From Paracidovorax wautersii (GTDB lineage Bacteria; Pseudomonadota; Gammaproteobacteria; Burkholderiales; Burkholderiaceae_C), in NCBI GenBank assembly GCA_009912175.1, contig WNDQ01000018.1:1-64000 (forward strand): 64,000 bases of DNA, given 5' to 3'. This document shows positions 9,020 to 18,943 of the stretch, piece after piece (the stretch's first letter is position 1; every line of letters starts with the position of its first letter). The notes under the pieces were generated by a model, which was not told the DNA's origin, made no database searches, and saw only the letters and a list, made by a program, of their open reading frames with translations. The position numbers and the translations under genes were made by a program.

Positions 9020-9751
9020 TCAGTCGGCCACACGCAGCGGCCGGCGCGCCTTGGCCGCCAGCGCCGCGTGGTGGCTGCCCAGCTGGCCGCTGGTGCTGGC
9101 CAGGCGGAAGGCATCGAGCGTGCGGCCGATGTGCTCGGCCAGCAGCGACTGCAGGCCGTCGAAGTCGCCCTGCGTGAACAGGTCGATGACGCTGCGGTGC
9201 TCGGCCAGCGAGACCTCGCGCGCATTGGAGAACTGCTGCGACATGCCGGTGCGCAGCGCGCCGATCTTGCCGGTCACCAGACCATAGGCTTCGGCCAGGT
9301 AGCGGTTGTCGGCATGTGCGAAGAAGGCCTCGTGGAACTGCAGGTCCAGGCGGCCATAGCGCACCGCGTCGTTGTCGTGGGCGGCGGCCTGCATGTCGGC
9401 GTACAGGGCTTGCAGCGCCTGGGCCGTGGCGCTGCGGTCGACCGCGTGGGCGCGGCGCAGCGCCTGCATCTCCAGGATGATGCGGAAGTCGCAGATCTCG
9501 CGCACGTCGTCTTCGTTGGGGCTGTAGACGAAGCTGCCGCGTTTGGGGCGGATCTGCACCAGCCCGGTGTGCTGCAGCAGCGTGAGCGCATCGCGCACGG
9601 GCGTGCGGCTGACGCCGAAGGACGCGGCCAGCGACTCCTCGGAGATCAGCTCGCCCAGCGCGAATTCACCGTCGATGATGGCCTGGCGCAGGCGCGCGGC
9701 CACGATCTCGGTGAGCGATTTGGGCATCTCGACGTCGAATTTACGGACCAT
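9020..9751 (-). CDS. GntR-family regulator, FadR/FCD subfamily
   Basis: The 243-residue protein has an N-terminal winged helix (I-V-A-A-R-L-R-Q-A-I-I-D-G-E-F, then S-R-T-P-V-R-D-A-L-T-L-L). The helical FCD effector domain contains the E-M-Q-A-L-R-R-A segment and histidines that bind metal or carboxylate ligands in this family. It is encoded immediately upstream of the PEP mutase-family enzyme on the same strand. Such regulators usually respond to an organic acid processed by the neighbouring enzyme; that link is inferred. Confidence 0.88.
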   Translation of the reverse strand: MVRKFDVEMPKSLTEIVAARLRQAIIDGEFALGELISEESLAASFGVSRTPVRDALTLLQHTGLVQIRPKRGSFVYSPNEDDVREICDFRIILEMQALRRAHAVDRSATAQALQALYADMQAAAHDNDAVRYGRLDLQFHEAFFAHADNRYLAEAYGLVTGKIGALRTGMSQQFSNAREVSLAEHRSVIDLFTQGDFDGLQSLLAEHIGRTLDAFRLASTSGQLGSHHAALAAKARRPLRVAD

Positions 9752-9947
9752 GGTTGTCGTTCCTGGCGTGCGGCGGCAGCGCTCGGTTGAGCGTGAGGCC
9801 GCCGTCGATGGGGGGCTGCCCCGTCATGTCGTCCGAGGCAGGCGATGCCAGGAATTCTGCCGCGCTGCGGGGTTAGCATGGACGCATTCTTGTATGTAAG
9901 GTTCGGTGTACGACTTCGTGCAAACCCTAGACTCGGTCCGTCCCAAG

Positions 9948-9969
9948 AAAAAAGCCAGGCGTTGGCCTG
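9948..9969 (-). terminator. Intrinsic terminator after the lipoprotein gene
   Basis: On the minus strand, CAGGC-CAAC-GCCTG is followed by GGC and six T (read on the plus strand as the A run at 9948-9953). It begins about 20 bases beyond the stop of the 9990-10655 gene, as expected for a terminator. Confidence 0.65.
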
Positions 9970-9989
9970 ACTTCGGGGGACGGTCCGCT

Positions 9990-10655
9990 TCAGTCGCCGC
10001 CCTTGAGCGATTGCGACGGGGCCGGCACGGGCTGCGTGGGCGGCTGGGCGGCCTCGCTGGCGCTGGGGTTGAGTGTGTCGGGCGCCTTGGCCGGCTCGGG
10101 CTGGCCGATGGCGTCGGCCATCAGGTAGTCCTCCAGCAGGCCGTAGAAACGGTCGTACAGGCCGGGCTTGGTCAGCGTCAGGCTGCCGATCTTGACCAGC
10201 GAATCGTCGGACGAGCCGATGGGCATGGACAGCGTGCCCAGCACGCTCACGCCGACCGAGGCCGAGGTGTTGGTCTTGCGCAGCGTGTAGAGCTGCTGCA
10301 CGGCATTGGCAAAGACGGTGCTGCTGCCGGCGCGGTCGGGCACGCAGGTGATGTTGAACTCGATCTCGTAGTGCTGCTCGCGGTCCTGCTGGAAGTGCTT
10401 GCGCGCGGCCAGCGTCTGCGGCGTGGCGTTGGTGATGATGTAGGCCTGGCTCAGCAGCGCGCGGCGTGCGGCCTCGCAGGCTTTTTCGGGGCTGGCGGCG
10501 TAGTTGCGGGTGAAGGTGGTGGTGTCGTCGAAGGCTTCGTGCGCCAGGTCCACGTTCTTGGAGGCGCAGCCCGCCACGAGCAGGACGGCGCCCAGCGCCA
10601 GGGCCGGCCGCAGGCCGGAAAACAGGAGGGGCATGGCTGAATTCTTGGAACGCAT
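9990..10655 (-). CDS. Outer-membrane-type lipoprotein, DUF2242-like
   Basis: The 221-residue protein starts with a short signal and a clear lipobox (L-L-V-A-G-C) and is therefore a lipoprotein. The mature region resembles the uncharacterised DUF2242 lipoproteins found in Burkholderiales, and the C-terminus is Pro/Ala/Ser-rich. The ATG at 10655 is used; an internal ATG at 10634 would leave a shorter signal peptide. No function is known. A terminator follows. The frame extends further upstream, but that part has poor protein character. Confidence 0.7.
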   Translation of the reverse strand: MRSKNSAMPLLFSGLRPALALGAVLLVAGCASKNVDLAHEAFDDTTTFTRNYAASPEKACEAARRALLSQAYIITNATPQTLAARKHFQQDREQHYEIEFNITCVPDRAGSSTVFANAVQQLYTLRKTNTSASVGVSVLGTLSMPIGSSDDSLVKIGSLTLTKPGLYDRFYGLLEDYLMADAIGQPEPAKAPDTLNPSASEAAQPPTQPVPAPSQSLKGGD

Positions 10656-10815
10656 AGGTGGGCGGCAGCAGGTGCGTGGCGGAGCCGGTGCGGCCCCATG
10701 CGGGCTGGACCCGAAAAGAGGCCAGGGGTTCCGACCGGGCATTATGGGCGCCCCTTTTGGCCGCGCGCGGTGGCGGCACGGTGATCGTGCAAAGCTTTGC
10801 AAAGAGGGTCGGCCG

Positions 10816-11577
10816 TCATAGCGTGACGTGCGCGGCCAGCGGCGCGTGGTCCGACAGGCTGGCCCACGGGTGCTTGGGCAGCGGGGCCGGCCCGTGGCGC
10901 GCCACGCCGCGCACGTAGATGCGGTCGAGCGCCAGCACCGGGAACTTGGCCGGGAAGGTGCGGGCCGAGCGGCCGTGCGCGCAGACGAACACCTCGTCGA
11001 GGTCGGCGCCGTCCTTGAGGATGCGGTGCGCGCGCCGGCGCCAGTCGTTGAAGTCGCCGGCCACGATGACGGGCGCGTCGGCCGGCACGTCCTCGCGGAT
11101 GATGCGGCACAGCATGTCGAGCTGGCGGCGGCGGTGGACCTCGGCCAGTCCCAGGTGGGCGCAGATCACGTGCACGTGGCGGTCATAGCCCGGCACGCGC
11201 AGCTCGCAGTGCAGCAGGCCGCGCCGCTCGGGGCCGGCGATCGAGACGTCGTGGTTGAGGTGGCGCTCGATCGGGTACTTGCTCAGGATGGCGTTGCCGT
11301 GGTCGCCCGCCGGGTAGACCGCGTTGCGGCCGTAGGCGTACTGCGGCCAGATCGTGTCGGCCAGGAACTCGTAGTGCGAGGCGATGGGCCAGCCCATCAC
11401 GCGGCTGGCATGGCGCGTGTGCACGCCCGTCACTTCCTGCAGGAAGACGATGTCCGCGCCCACGCTGCGGATGCCGTCGCGCAGCGCCGGCAGGATGAAC
11501 TTGCGGTTGAACGACGAAAACCCCTTGTGGGTGTTGATCGTCATGACTTTGAGTTGAAAAGGCTCGGCGCTGGACAT
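10816..11577 (-). CDS. Endonuclease/exonuclease/phosphatase (EEP) family hydrolase
   Basis: The 253-residue protein belongs to the DNase I-like EEP superfamily, metal-dependent phosphodiesterases acting on nucleic acids or phospholipids. Visible motifs are T-I-N-T-H-K-G near the start, the metal-binding Glu in F-L-Q-E-V-T-G, H-L-G-L-A-E, the catalytic G-D-F-N-D-W and the final S-D-H-A-P. All catalytic positions appear intact. There is no signal peptide from the ATG at 11577, suggesting a cytoplasmic enzyme. The substrate cannot be told; YbhP-like proteins are the nearest match I can recall. Confidence 0.85.
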   Translation of the reverse strand: MSSAEPFQLKVMTINTHKGFSSFNRKFILPALRDGIRSVGADIVFLQEVTGVHTRHASRVMGWPIASHYEFLADTIWPQYAYGRNAVYPAGDHGNAILSKYPIERHLNHDVSIAGPERRGLLHCELRVPGYDRHVHVICAHLGLAEVHRRRQLDMLCRIIREDVPADAPVIVAGDFNDWRRRAHRILKDGADLDEVFVCAHGRSARTFPAKFPVLALDRIYVRGVARHGPAPLPKHPWASLSDHAPLAAHVTL

Positions 11578-11822
11578 TCGCGGATGAGGGCGGTGCGCGG
11601 TCGCGCACGGTCGATGAGGAACAGGGACGAGCCGCAAGCACAAGCTGGGCCGGGTGTCCTGGCTATTGTGCGCCTTCGTGGCCGGCGCGCCGTAGGACGG
11701 CCGCAGCAGTCGCTGCGGGGCAGTGGCTGGATTCACCGGTTGGCGGGGCGGTTTCTTTCGGTATGCTGTGTTCGTCGGGTCGGCGCGGCGCGCCGGCCCG
11801 TGGTCATCCAAGGAGCACGCCC

Positions 11823-12719
11823 ATGAATCCGCGCCAGCAACGCGCCGCCGCCCGCCCCACCGTCAACGCTGCGTCGGACGACGCCCGCCCCACCGTCAAC
11901 GCTGCGTCGGACGACGCCCGCCCCACCGTCAACGCTGCGTCGGACGACGCCAGCGCCTCGGGCGGCGCCAGTTCTCCCTTCGGTTTTGGCGGCGCCTGGC
12001 CCGGCCTGGGGCAGGGCTTTGATTTTCTGCAGCAGCTCACACGCTCGGCCACGCAGCAGAGCCAGGCCGCCATCCCCCCGATGGCGCAGTGGCTCACGCC
12101 CACGCTGGACACCGAGCAGATCGAGCGGCGCATCTCCGAGCTCAAGACCGTGCAGTTCTGGCTGGAGCAGAACACGCGCGGCATCGCCGCTACGGTGCAG
12201 GCGCTGGAGGTGCAGAAACTCACCGTCGAGTCGCTGCGCCGCATGAACCTCAACTTTGCCGAGCTGGCCGAGACGCTGGGCACGGTCGCGGCCGCACCAC
12301 CCGCGTCGGAACCGGAGCCGGCGCACCCCGCCGCCGAGGCGCCACCACCCACCGAGCCGCCGACCCGCGCCGACGCGCCGGACGAGACCCCGGCGGCCGA
12401 GCCGTCCGACGCGCCCGCACCCGCCGCCGTGCCCGGCGCGGCCGAGGCCCTGGCCTGGTGGGGCGCGCTGGGCCAGCAGTTCCAGGCCATCGCCCAGCAG
12501 GCCCTGCGCGGCACGGCCACCGAGCCGCCGGTCGATGAACCCGCCACCCCGCCCGCCCGCCGTGCGCGGGCACGCAAGGCCCCGGCGGCGTCCAGCACGC
12601 CAGCCAAGGCGGCCAAGGCGGCCAAGCCTGCCGCCAAACCCGCGCGCAAGCGCAGCAGCGCCGCACCGGCCCCCTCCAAGCCCACGGGCGCGGCCGCCGG
12701 CAAACGCGCGGCCCGCTGA
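11823..12719 (+). CDS. phaM: PhaM-type polyhydroxyalkanoate granule-associated protein
   Basis: The 298-residue protein has three parts. The first is an N-terminal segment with three perfect copies of A-R-P-T-V-N-A-A-S-D-D (residues 10-42). The second is a central helical domain (about 55-155) with the PhaM pattern M-A-Q-W-L-T-P-T-L-D and E-I/L-K-T-V-Q-F-W-L. The third is a Pro/Ala linker and a Lys/Ala/Pro-rich histone-H1-like tail. In Cupriavidus, PhaM activates PHB synthase and ties granules to the nucleoid through such a tail. The start at 11823 follows AAGGAG. The N-terminal repeats are not part of the usual family. Confidence 0.85.
   Translation: MNPRQQRAAARPTVNAASDDARPTVNAASDDARPTVNAASDDASASGGASSPFGFGGAWPGLGQGFDFLQQLTRSATQQSQAAIPPMAQWLTPTLDTEQIERRISELKTVQFWLEQNTRGIAATVQALEVQKLTVESLRRMNLNFAELAETLGTVAAAPPASEPEPAHPAAEAPPPTEPPTRADAPDETPAAEPSDAPAPAAVPGAAEALAWWGALGQQFQAIAQQALRGTATEPPVDEPATPPARRARARKAPAASSTPAKAAKAAKPAAKPARKRSSAAPAPSKPTGAAAGKRAAR
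11850..11948 (+). repeat. Three perfect 33-bp tandem repeats inside phaM
   Basis: Three identical 33-bp units lie at 11850-11882, 11883-11915 and 11916-11948. Each encodes 11 residues in frame. Identity at every base, including third codon positions, means recent expansion by slippage or recombination. Confidence 0.97.
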
Positions 12720-12738
12720 CGGCGCAAGGGTGGCGCGC

Positions 12739-13919
12739 ATGACTTCCAAGCTGTTTCCCCACGGCCACGCCACCCACCCGGACTGGGCGGTGGCCACGGG
12801 CCTGGCGATCGCGCAGTTGCGTGCGCAGATGCGCCTGCCTGACTACGCGGCCGAGCCGCCGCTGGGCCTGGTCTACCTGACCGATGCCTTCGCGCCGCAC
12901 GCGCAGGACGTGCTGGACCTGCTGGCGGCCGAGCTGCCCCAGGTCACCGACTGGTCGGGCTGCGTGGGCGTCGGCATCCTGGCCGGCGAGGCCGAGTACA
13001 TCGACGAGCCCGCGCTGGCCGTGATGCTGTGTGACCTGGCCGCCAGCGACTACCGTGTGTTCTCCGGCGTGTCGCCGCTGCCCGCGCAGTTCGTGGCCTC
13101 GACCATGCTGGTGCACGCCGATGCGCAGGCGCCCGACCTGCCCGAGCTGGTGGCCGAACTGGCCGAGCGCACCCGTGCACGCGCCGTCCACGGCGGCGTG
13201 GTCGGCAGCCGCGTGCGGCCCGTGCAACTGGCCTGGAGCAGCCACGGCCAGATCCCGGGGCTGGCCAGTCCCGAGCGCGCGGTGTTCGACGGCGGCCTCA
13301 GCGGCGTCGCGTTGACGCCATCGGTCGCCTGGCAGGCGCGGCTGGCGCAGGGCAGCCGCCCGATCGGGCCGCGCCGCGTGATCACCGAGGTCCAGGGCCA
13401 GGTGATCACCCGGCTGGACGGCGAGCCCGCGCTGGCGCTGCTGCTGCACGACGGCGGTCTGCCGGCCGACACCGCGCCGCAGGCGCGCGCCGACTGGCTG
13501 GCGCTGCTGCGGCGCAAGGGCTGGCCGTGGCGAACGGCGGTGGGGCCCTGGCACCGGGCATGGCCGTCACCTTCTGCGCGCGCGACGCCGCCACGGCGCG
13601 GCGCGACCTGGTGCGGGCCGCGACCGAACTGCGCGCGGCGTTCGAGCCTGTCTCGCTGTCGCCCGGCCAGGCCCATGCGCTGGTCGATGACGACTGGAGC
13701 ACGCTGCCCGGGCCGGGCGGCGGCATTGCGGGGGCCGTGTATTTCAGCTGTGTCTCGCGCACTGGCGCCTACTTCGGCGCGCCGCATGCCGAGCTGCAGA
13801 TCGTGCGCCGCGCGCTGGGCCGCGTGCCGCTGGTGGGCGTGTTCACGGCCGGCGAGATCGCCGGGCGCCAGCTGCACGCCTACGCCGGCACGCTGCTGGC
13901 CTTCGGCACGGGCGCGTAA
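12739..13919 (+). pseudogene. FIST-domain sensory protein gene with a frameshift
   Basis: The first part (from ATG 12739) encodes a FIST_N ligand-sensing domain. It begins M-T-S-K-L-F-P-H-G-H-A-T-H-P-D-W and contains S-G-C-V-G-V-G-I-L-A-G-E-A-E-Y. The FIST_C part continues in another frame to the TAA at 13917-13919, with L-A-V-A-N-G-G-G-A-L-A-P-G-M-A-V-T-F and a typical end G-V-F-T-A-G-E-I-A-G. The switch lies between about 13480 and 13515 and equals loss of one base (or gain of two). Joined, the product would be about 393 residues. FIST proteins bind small ligands, perhaps amino acids. Either a true lesion or a sequencing error. Confidence 0.82.
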
Positions 13920-13932
13920 TCAGAACAGGTTC

Positions 13933-14826
13933 TCAGGCCGCGGCGCGTGCGCCCACGGGCCGCGCGGCAAAACGCCGGGCCGGGGCCACGATCTGTTCCT
14001 GCGCCGCAATCAGCGGCAGGTCGCGCGCAGCCTCGGGCGTCTGCTCGACCAGCGCGTAGAGCGTGGCGGTGGCCAGCTCCAGCGCCTGCGCCAGCGGGTG
14101 GCCGGCCAGCAGCCGGCCCAGCAGGGTGGCCGAGAACACGTCGCCCATGCCGTTGGGCAGCGGGTGCAGCGCCACGCGCGGCGTGGTGACCAGCCAGGCG
14201 CCTTCGCCGTCGACCGCCAGCGTGCCCAGTTCATCGTCGCCGATGTCCGGCGTGGCCAGGCTGGTGATGACCACTGTGCTGGGGCCGCGCTCGCGCAGGC
14301 GGCGTGCGGCCTTGACGGCTTCTTCCACGCTGGCGGGCTGGGCGCCGGTCAGCAGCTCGAACTCGAACTGGTTGGGCGTGATGATGTTGGCGAACGGAAT
14401 GGCCTGGTCGCGCAGGAAGTCGGGAATCGCGGCGTTGACGAACACACCACGGCCGACATCGCCCATCACCGGGTCGCACAGGTAACGCACGGCCGGGTTG
14501 TGCTGGCGGATCTCGCCCACGGCTTCCAGGATCACGCCGCCCGTGCCGGCATCGCCCAGGTAACCCGAGAGCACGGCCGACAGGCGCTGCAGCACGCCGC
14601 GCTCGCGCAGGCCGGCGATCACCTCGCGGATGTGGTCGGCACCAAAAACCTGGCCGCGGAACTGGCCGTAGCCCGTGTGGTTGGAGAACTGCACCGTGTG
14701 AATCGGCAGCACCTCGAAGCCCAGGCGCTGCAGCGGGAACACGGCCGCGGCATTGCCGACGTGGCCCCAGGCGACGTGCGATTGGATGGACAGGATGAGG
14801 GGCGGCAGGACATGCATGGCAGGCAT
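13933..14826 (-). CDS. pdxY: Pyridoxal kinase
   Basis: PdxY phosphorylates pyridoxal to pyridoxal 5'-phosphate in the vitamin B6 salvage pathway. The 297-residue ribokinase-fold protein has the family start I-L-S-I-Q-S-H-V-A-W-G-H-V-G-N and H-T-V-Q-F-S-N-H-T-G-Y-G. It also has D-P-V-M-G-D, I-T-P-N-Q-F-E, and the catalytic G-M-G-D-V-F-S-A, where the usual ribokinase G-T-G-D is G-M-G-D as in PdxY/PdxK relatives. The C-terminal tail is Ala/Arg-rich. Convergent with the FIST gene, with only 13 bases between. Confidence 0.93.
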   Translation of the reverse strand: MPAMHVLPPLILSIQSHVAWGHVGNAAAVFPLQRLGFEVLPIHTVQFSNHTGYGQFRGQVFGADHIREVIAGLRERGVLQRLSAVLSGYLGDAGTGGVILEAVGEIRQHNPAVRYLCDPVMGDVGRGVFVNAAIPDFLRDQAIPFANIITPNQFEFELLTGAQPASVEEAVKAARRLRERGPSTVVITSLATPDIGDDELGTLAVDGEGAWLVTTPRVALHPLPNGMGDVFSATLLGRLLAGHPLAQALELATATLYALVEQTPEAARDLPLIAAQEQIVAPARRFAARPVGARAAA

Positions 14827-14889
14827 TTGGCAAGAGGGCGATGATTCGCCGGTTCGCGCGCCCGCGCGGGCCGCGAGCGGATGGCGGGA

Positions 14890-16422
14890 TTATTCGCCAA
14901 GCGCGGGCGGGGCGCCACTGGCGGGCAGGGGCGTGCCGCGCGTGGCGGCAAAACGCACCGTCACGGCCGCGCCGGGGCGCGTGGGGTGGGGGCGCGCGTC
15001 CTCGATGTCGACCTGCGCGCCGTGCTGGCGCGCGATCTCGTCGACGATGGCCAGGCCCAGGCCCGAGCCGTCGGCCTCGGTGCCCAGCGCGCGGTAGAAG
15101 GGCTGGAAGACCAGCGCACGTTCGGCCCGGCCAATGCCCGGGCCGTTGTCTTCCACGCGCAGCAGCAGCACGCCGCTGTAGGGGTCGGCCAGCACGCGCA
15201 CGGTGACCACGCCGGGCTCGGGCGGTGTGCGGTCCGCACCGGGCGCCGCTGGCGTGGCGGGCGCGAGCTGGCGCAGGCCCTGCGCGACCGGGGCGGTGTA
15301 GTTGATGGCGTTGTCGACCAGGTTGCGCACCAGTTCCTGGATCAAGGTGGGCTGGCCCATGAACTGGCCGCCGTCGGCACCGGGCTGCAGGCCGTCGTAG
15401 CCCAGGTCGATGCGGCGTTCGAGCGCATGCGGCACCGAGTCCTGCACCACCGCCAGCGTCAACCGGGCCAGGTCGCAGCGCTGGTTGGGCACGCCGCGCC
15501 CGCCGCTTTCGGCACGCGCCAGCAGCTGGTTGACGGTGTGAGTCGCGCGGATGCTGGCGCGCCCGATCTGCTTTAGCGACTGCTTGAGGTCGTCGGCGCT
15601 GGCGTCGGCGCGCTGGGCCAGGTCGGCCTGCATGCGCAGCCCGGCCAGCGGCGTCTTGAGCTGGTGCGCGGCGTCGGCCAGGAAACGTTTCTGGGTCTCG
15701 ATGGAGCGGTGCAGGCGCTGCAGCAGGTCGTTGACCGCGCCCACCAGCGGCGCGACTTCCAGCGGCGCGATGGCGTCGTCGAGCGGGCTCATGTCGTCGG
15801 GCTTGCGGCTGCGGATGCGCTGCTCCAGCTCGTGCAGCGGCCGGATGCCGCGCGCCAGCGCCAGCCACACCAGCAGCACGGCCAGTGGCAGGATCACGAA
15901 CTGCGGCAGCATCACACCCTTGATGATCTCGCTGGCCAGGGCCGAGCGTTTTTCCAGCGTCTCGGCCACCTGCACCAGTGCCAGCCGGTCGGCGAAGGGG
16001 TCGGGCTTGACCCACATGTAGGCGATGCGCACGTCGGCGCCCTGCATCACGCCGTCGCGCAGGCGGGCCGTGCCCACGTCCTGCGTGGCGTAGCCGTCGG
16101 GCGCCGGAAAGGCCGCGTCGCCGCTGACCAGCGGCCCGCGTATGTCGCGCACCTGGAAGAAGACCTGGTCGACGTGGCCCATGCGCAGCAGCGCGGCCTC
16201 GGGCGCCAGCCGCAGCGCGAGCCGGTCGCCTTCGAGCCGCACCTGGCGCGCCAGGTCCTGCACGTTGTGTTCGAGCGCGCGGTCGAACGGCCGGCTCGCG
16301 ATGTTCTGCGCCACCAGCCAGGTCAGCGCCAGGCTGGCCGGCCACAGCACCAGCAGCGGTGTGAGCATCCAGTCCAGGATCTCGCCGAAAAGCGAACGCT
16401 GCTCGCGCTTGAAGAACTTCAT
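14890..16422 (-). CDS. Sensor histidine kinase, TctE/QseC-like
   Basis: The 510-residue inner-membrane sensor has an N-terminal membrane segment (about 15-37) and a periplasmic 2CSK_N-like domain. A second membrane segment precedes the HAMP linker (about 165-190). The HisKA box F-L-A-D-A-A-H-Q-L-K-T-P-L carries the phosphorylated His at about 253. The HATPase domain has D-N-A-I-N-Y, E-D-N-G-P-G-I-G and G-S-G-L-G-L-A-I-V. It lies 26 bases after the response regulator and shares its operon. The TctE-type architecture suggests sensing of a carboxylate, but no transporter gene is adjacent. Confidence 0.9.
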   Translation of the reverse strand: MKFFKREQRSLFGEILDWMLTPLLVLWPASLALTWLVAQNIASRPFDRALEHNVQDLARQVRLEGDRLALRLAPEAALLRMGHVDQVFFQVRDIRGPLVSGDAAFPAPDGYATQDVGTARLRDGVMQGADVRIAYMWVKPDPFADRLALVQVAETLEKRSALASEIIKGVMLPQFVILPLAVLLVWLALARGIRPLHELEQRIRSRKPDDMSPLDDAIAPLEVAPLVGAVNDLLQRLHRSIETQKRFLADAAHQLKTPLAGLRMQADLAQRADASADDLKQSLKQIGRASIRATHTVNQLLARAESGGRGVPNQRCDLARLTLAVVQDSVPHALERRIDLGYDGLQPGADGGQFMGQPTLIQELVRNLVDNAINYTAPVAQGLRQLAPATPAAPGADRTPPEPGVVTVRVLADPYSGVLLLRVEDNGPGIGRAERALVFQPFYRALGTEADGSGLGLAIVDEIARQHGAQVDIEDARPHPTRPGAAVTVRFAATRGTPLPASGAPPALGE

Positions 16423-16448
16423 GGGGCAGGTCCGGGCGCGGCCTGGCG

Positions 16449-17075
16449 TCAGGCTGCCTGCGGCGTCTCGATCTTTTTGCGCAGGCGGTGGATGTAGACC
16501 TCGATGGCGTTGTTGCTGACTTCCTCGCCCCATTCGCACAGGCGGTCGACCAGTTGTTCCTTGCTCACCAGCCGGCCCGAGCGCTGCAGCAGCACTTCCA
16601 GCAGGCCCAGCTCGCGCGCGGACAGCTCGACCATGCGCCCGTCCATGGTGGCCACGCGGCCGGCCTGGTCGTAGACCAGCGGGCCGTGGCGGATCACGCT
16701 GCTGGCGTTGCCCATGCCGCGCCGCGCCAGCGCTCGCACACGCGCTTCGAGTTCCTGCAGCGAAAAAGGTTTGGCCATGTAGTCGTCGGCGCCGTAGTCC
16801 AGGCCCTGCACACGTTCGTCCACGCTGTCGGCGGCGGTCAGGATCAGCACCGGCAGCGTGCTGCCGCGGGCGCGCAGGCGCTTGAGCACTTCCAGCCCGT
16901 GCAGGCGCGGCAGGCCCAGGTCGAGGATGAGCAGATCGAAGGCCGAATGCGTCATCAGCGCCGTGTCGGCATCGGCCCCGTTGGCCACGTGGTCGACCGC
17001 CGCGCCCGAATTGCGCAGCGTGCGCAGCAGGCCGTCGGCCAGCACTTGGTCGTCTTCGGCGATCAGGATGCGCAT
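16449..17075 (-). CDS. OmpR-family response regulator, partner of the adjacent kinase
   Basis: The 208-residue protein has a receiver domain with the acidic pair Glu7/Asp8/Asp9, phospho-acceptor Asp52 (L-I-L-D-L-G-L-P) and Lys in M-A-K-P-F. A C-terminal winged helix follows, ending in V-Y-I-H-R-L-R-K-K-I. I chose ATG 17075, preceded by AAGGAGA, over an in-frame codon 24 bases upstream. It is the first gene of a two-gene operon with the TctE-like sensor and probably activates genes elsewhere. Confidence 0.93.
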   Translation of the reverse strand: MRILIAEDDQVLADGLLRTLRNSGAAVDHVANGADADTALMTHSAFDLLILDLGLPRLHGLEVLKRLRARGSTLPVLILTAADSVDERVQGLDYGADDYMAKPFSLQELEARVRALARRGMGNASSVIRHGPLVYDQAGRVATMDGRMVELSARELGLLEVLLQRSGRLVSKEQLVDRLCEWGEEVSNNAIEVYIHRLRKKIETPQAA

Positions 17076-17150
17076 GCGTGTCTCCTTGTAGGCGGCCATT
17101 CGTGGGCGGCGTCGCGGGTCATTCTAGGACGGCGGCGCGGCGGCGACGAC

Positions 17151-17678
17151 TCAGGCACGCGTGTCGCTGGCGTAGGCTTCCAGCCCCAGCGCCACCACCG
17201 TGGCGACCTCGGGGCCAACGGCGGCGCGGAACTCGGCCTGCGCCTGCGCCACCGCGCGACGGAAGGCGTCGAGCCAGGCCAGGCCGGTGGCGGTGAAGCG
17301 CACCTGCCGCGCGCGCGCGTCCAGCGGATCGGGCTCGCGCACGACCAGGCCCCAGGCCTCGCACTGCACGACCAGGTCGCCCATGGCCTGCTTGCTCATG
17401 CCGGCGGCGGCGGCCAGCGCGGTCAGGCGTGCGCCTTCAAGCGGCAGGTGGCGCGTGATGTGCACGTGTGCGGCGGTGATCTGCGCGCGCGCGGCCAAGT
17501 TGGACAGCGCCAGCGGCACGTGTTCGTCGCCAGCCATCAGTTCCAGCACACGGGCGTCGAACTTGCGCAGGGCGTGGCCCAGCCAGCGCCCGAGGTGGGT
17601 GAGGCGCCAGCCGTCGTCGTGTGCGGGCAGGGCGGAGGGCGGCAGATGCACGGCTTGATAGTAAGGCAAACTGATCAA
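17151..17678 (-). CDS. MarR-family transcriptional regulator
   Basis: The 175-residue protein has a central winged helix (L-T-A-L-A-A-A-A-G-M-S-K-Q-A-M-G-D-L-V, then the wing R-E-P-D-P-L-D-A-R-A-R-Q-V). The best start giving the full N-terminus is the TTG at 17678; no ATG precedes the domain, and a GTG about ten codons in is an alternative. It is divergent from recA, with about 110 bases between. Targets and ligand are unknown. Confidence 0.75.
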   Translation of the reverse strand: MISLPYYQAVHLPPSALPAHDDGWRLTHLGRWLGHALRKFDARVLELMAGDEHVPLALSNLAARAQITAAHVHITRHLPLEGARLTALAAAAGMSKQAMGDLVVQCEAWGLVVREPDPLDARARQVRFTATGLAWLDAFRRAVAQAQAEFRAAVGPEVATVVALGLEAYASDTRA

Positions 17679-17686
17679 AAAATCTG

Positions 17687-17731
17687 TTTACAAGAATCTA
17701 TGGCCCACTAAACTACTGTTCAAGCATCCAG
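17687..17731 (+). promoter_or_regulatory. recA promoter with LexA (SOS) box
   Basis: The -35 TTTACA (17687-17692) and -10 TAAACT (17709-17714) are separated by 16 bases. Immediately downstream, CTG-N10-CAG at 17716-17731 matches the LexA-box consensus of gammaproteobacteria and betaproteobacteria. LexA bound there would cover the start point, giving SOS control of recA. Confidence 0.8.
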
Positions 17732-17787
17732 ACTGTATGCAGTGACATGTGGATGCATTTCCCGTCACACCACCAAGGACACGCACC

Positions 17788-18876
<1,089 letters not shown>

Positions 18877-18943
18877 GAACACCTTCTGAGCAGGGCCCGA
18901 GCGGCCGGTGTGCCCGCGGGCGCCGGCCGCCGCCAGGCACACC

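Noticed and set aside
12256-14844. 862-codon open frame spanning phaM, FIST and antisense pdxY
   Set aside because: Only the stretch 12739 to about 13500 is real (FIST_N). The rest is a shadow of phaM in another frame and of pdxY on the other strand.
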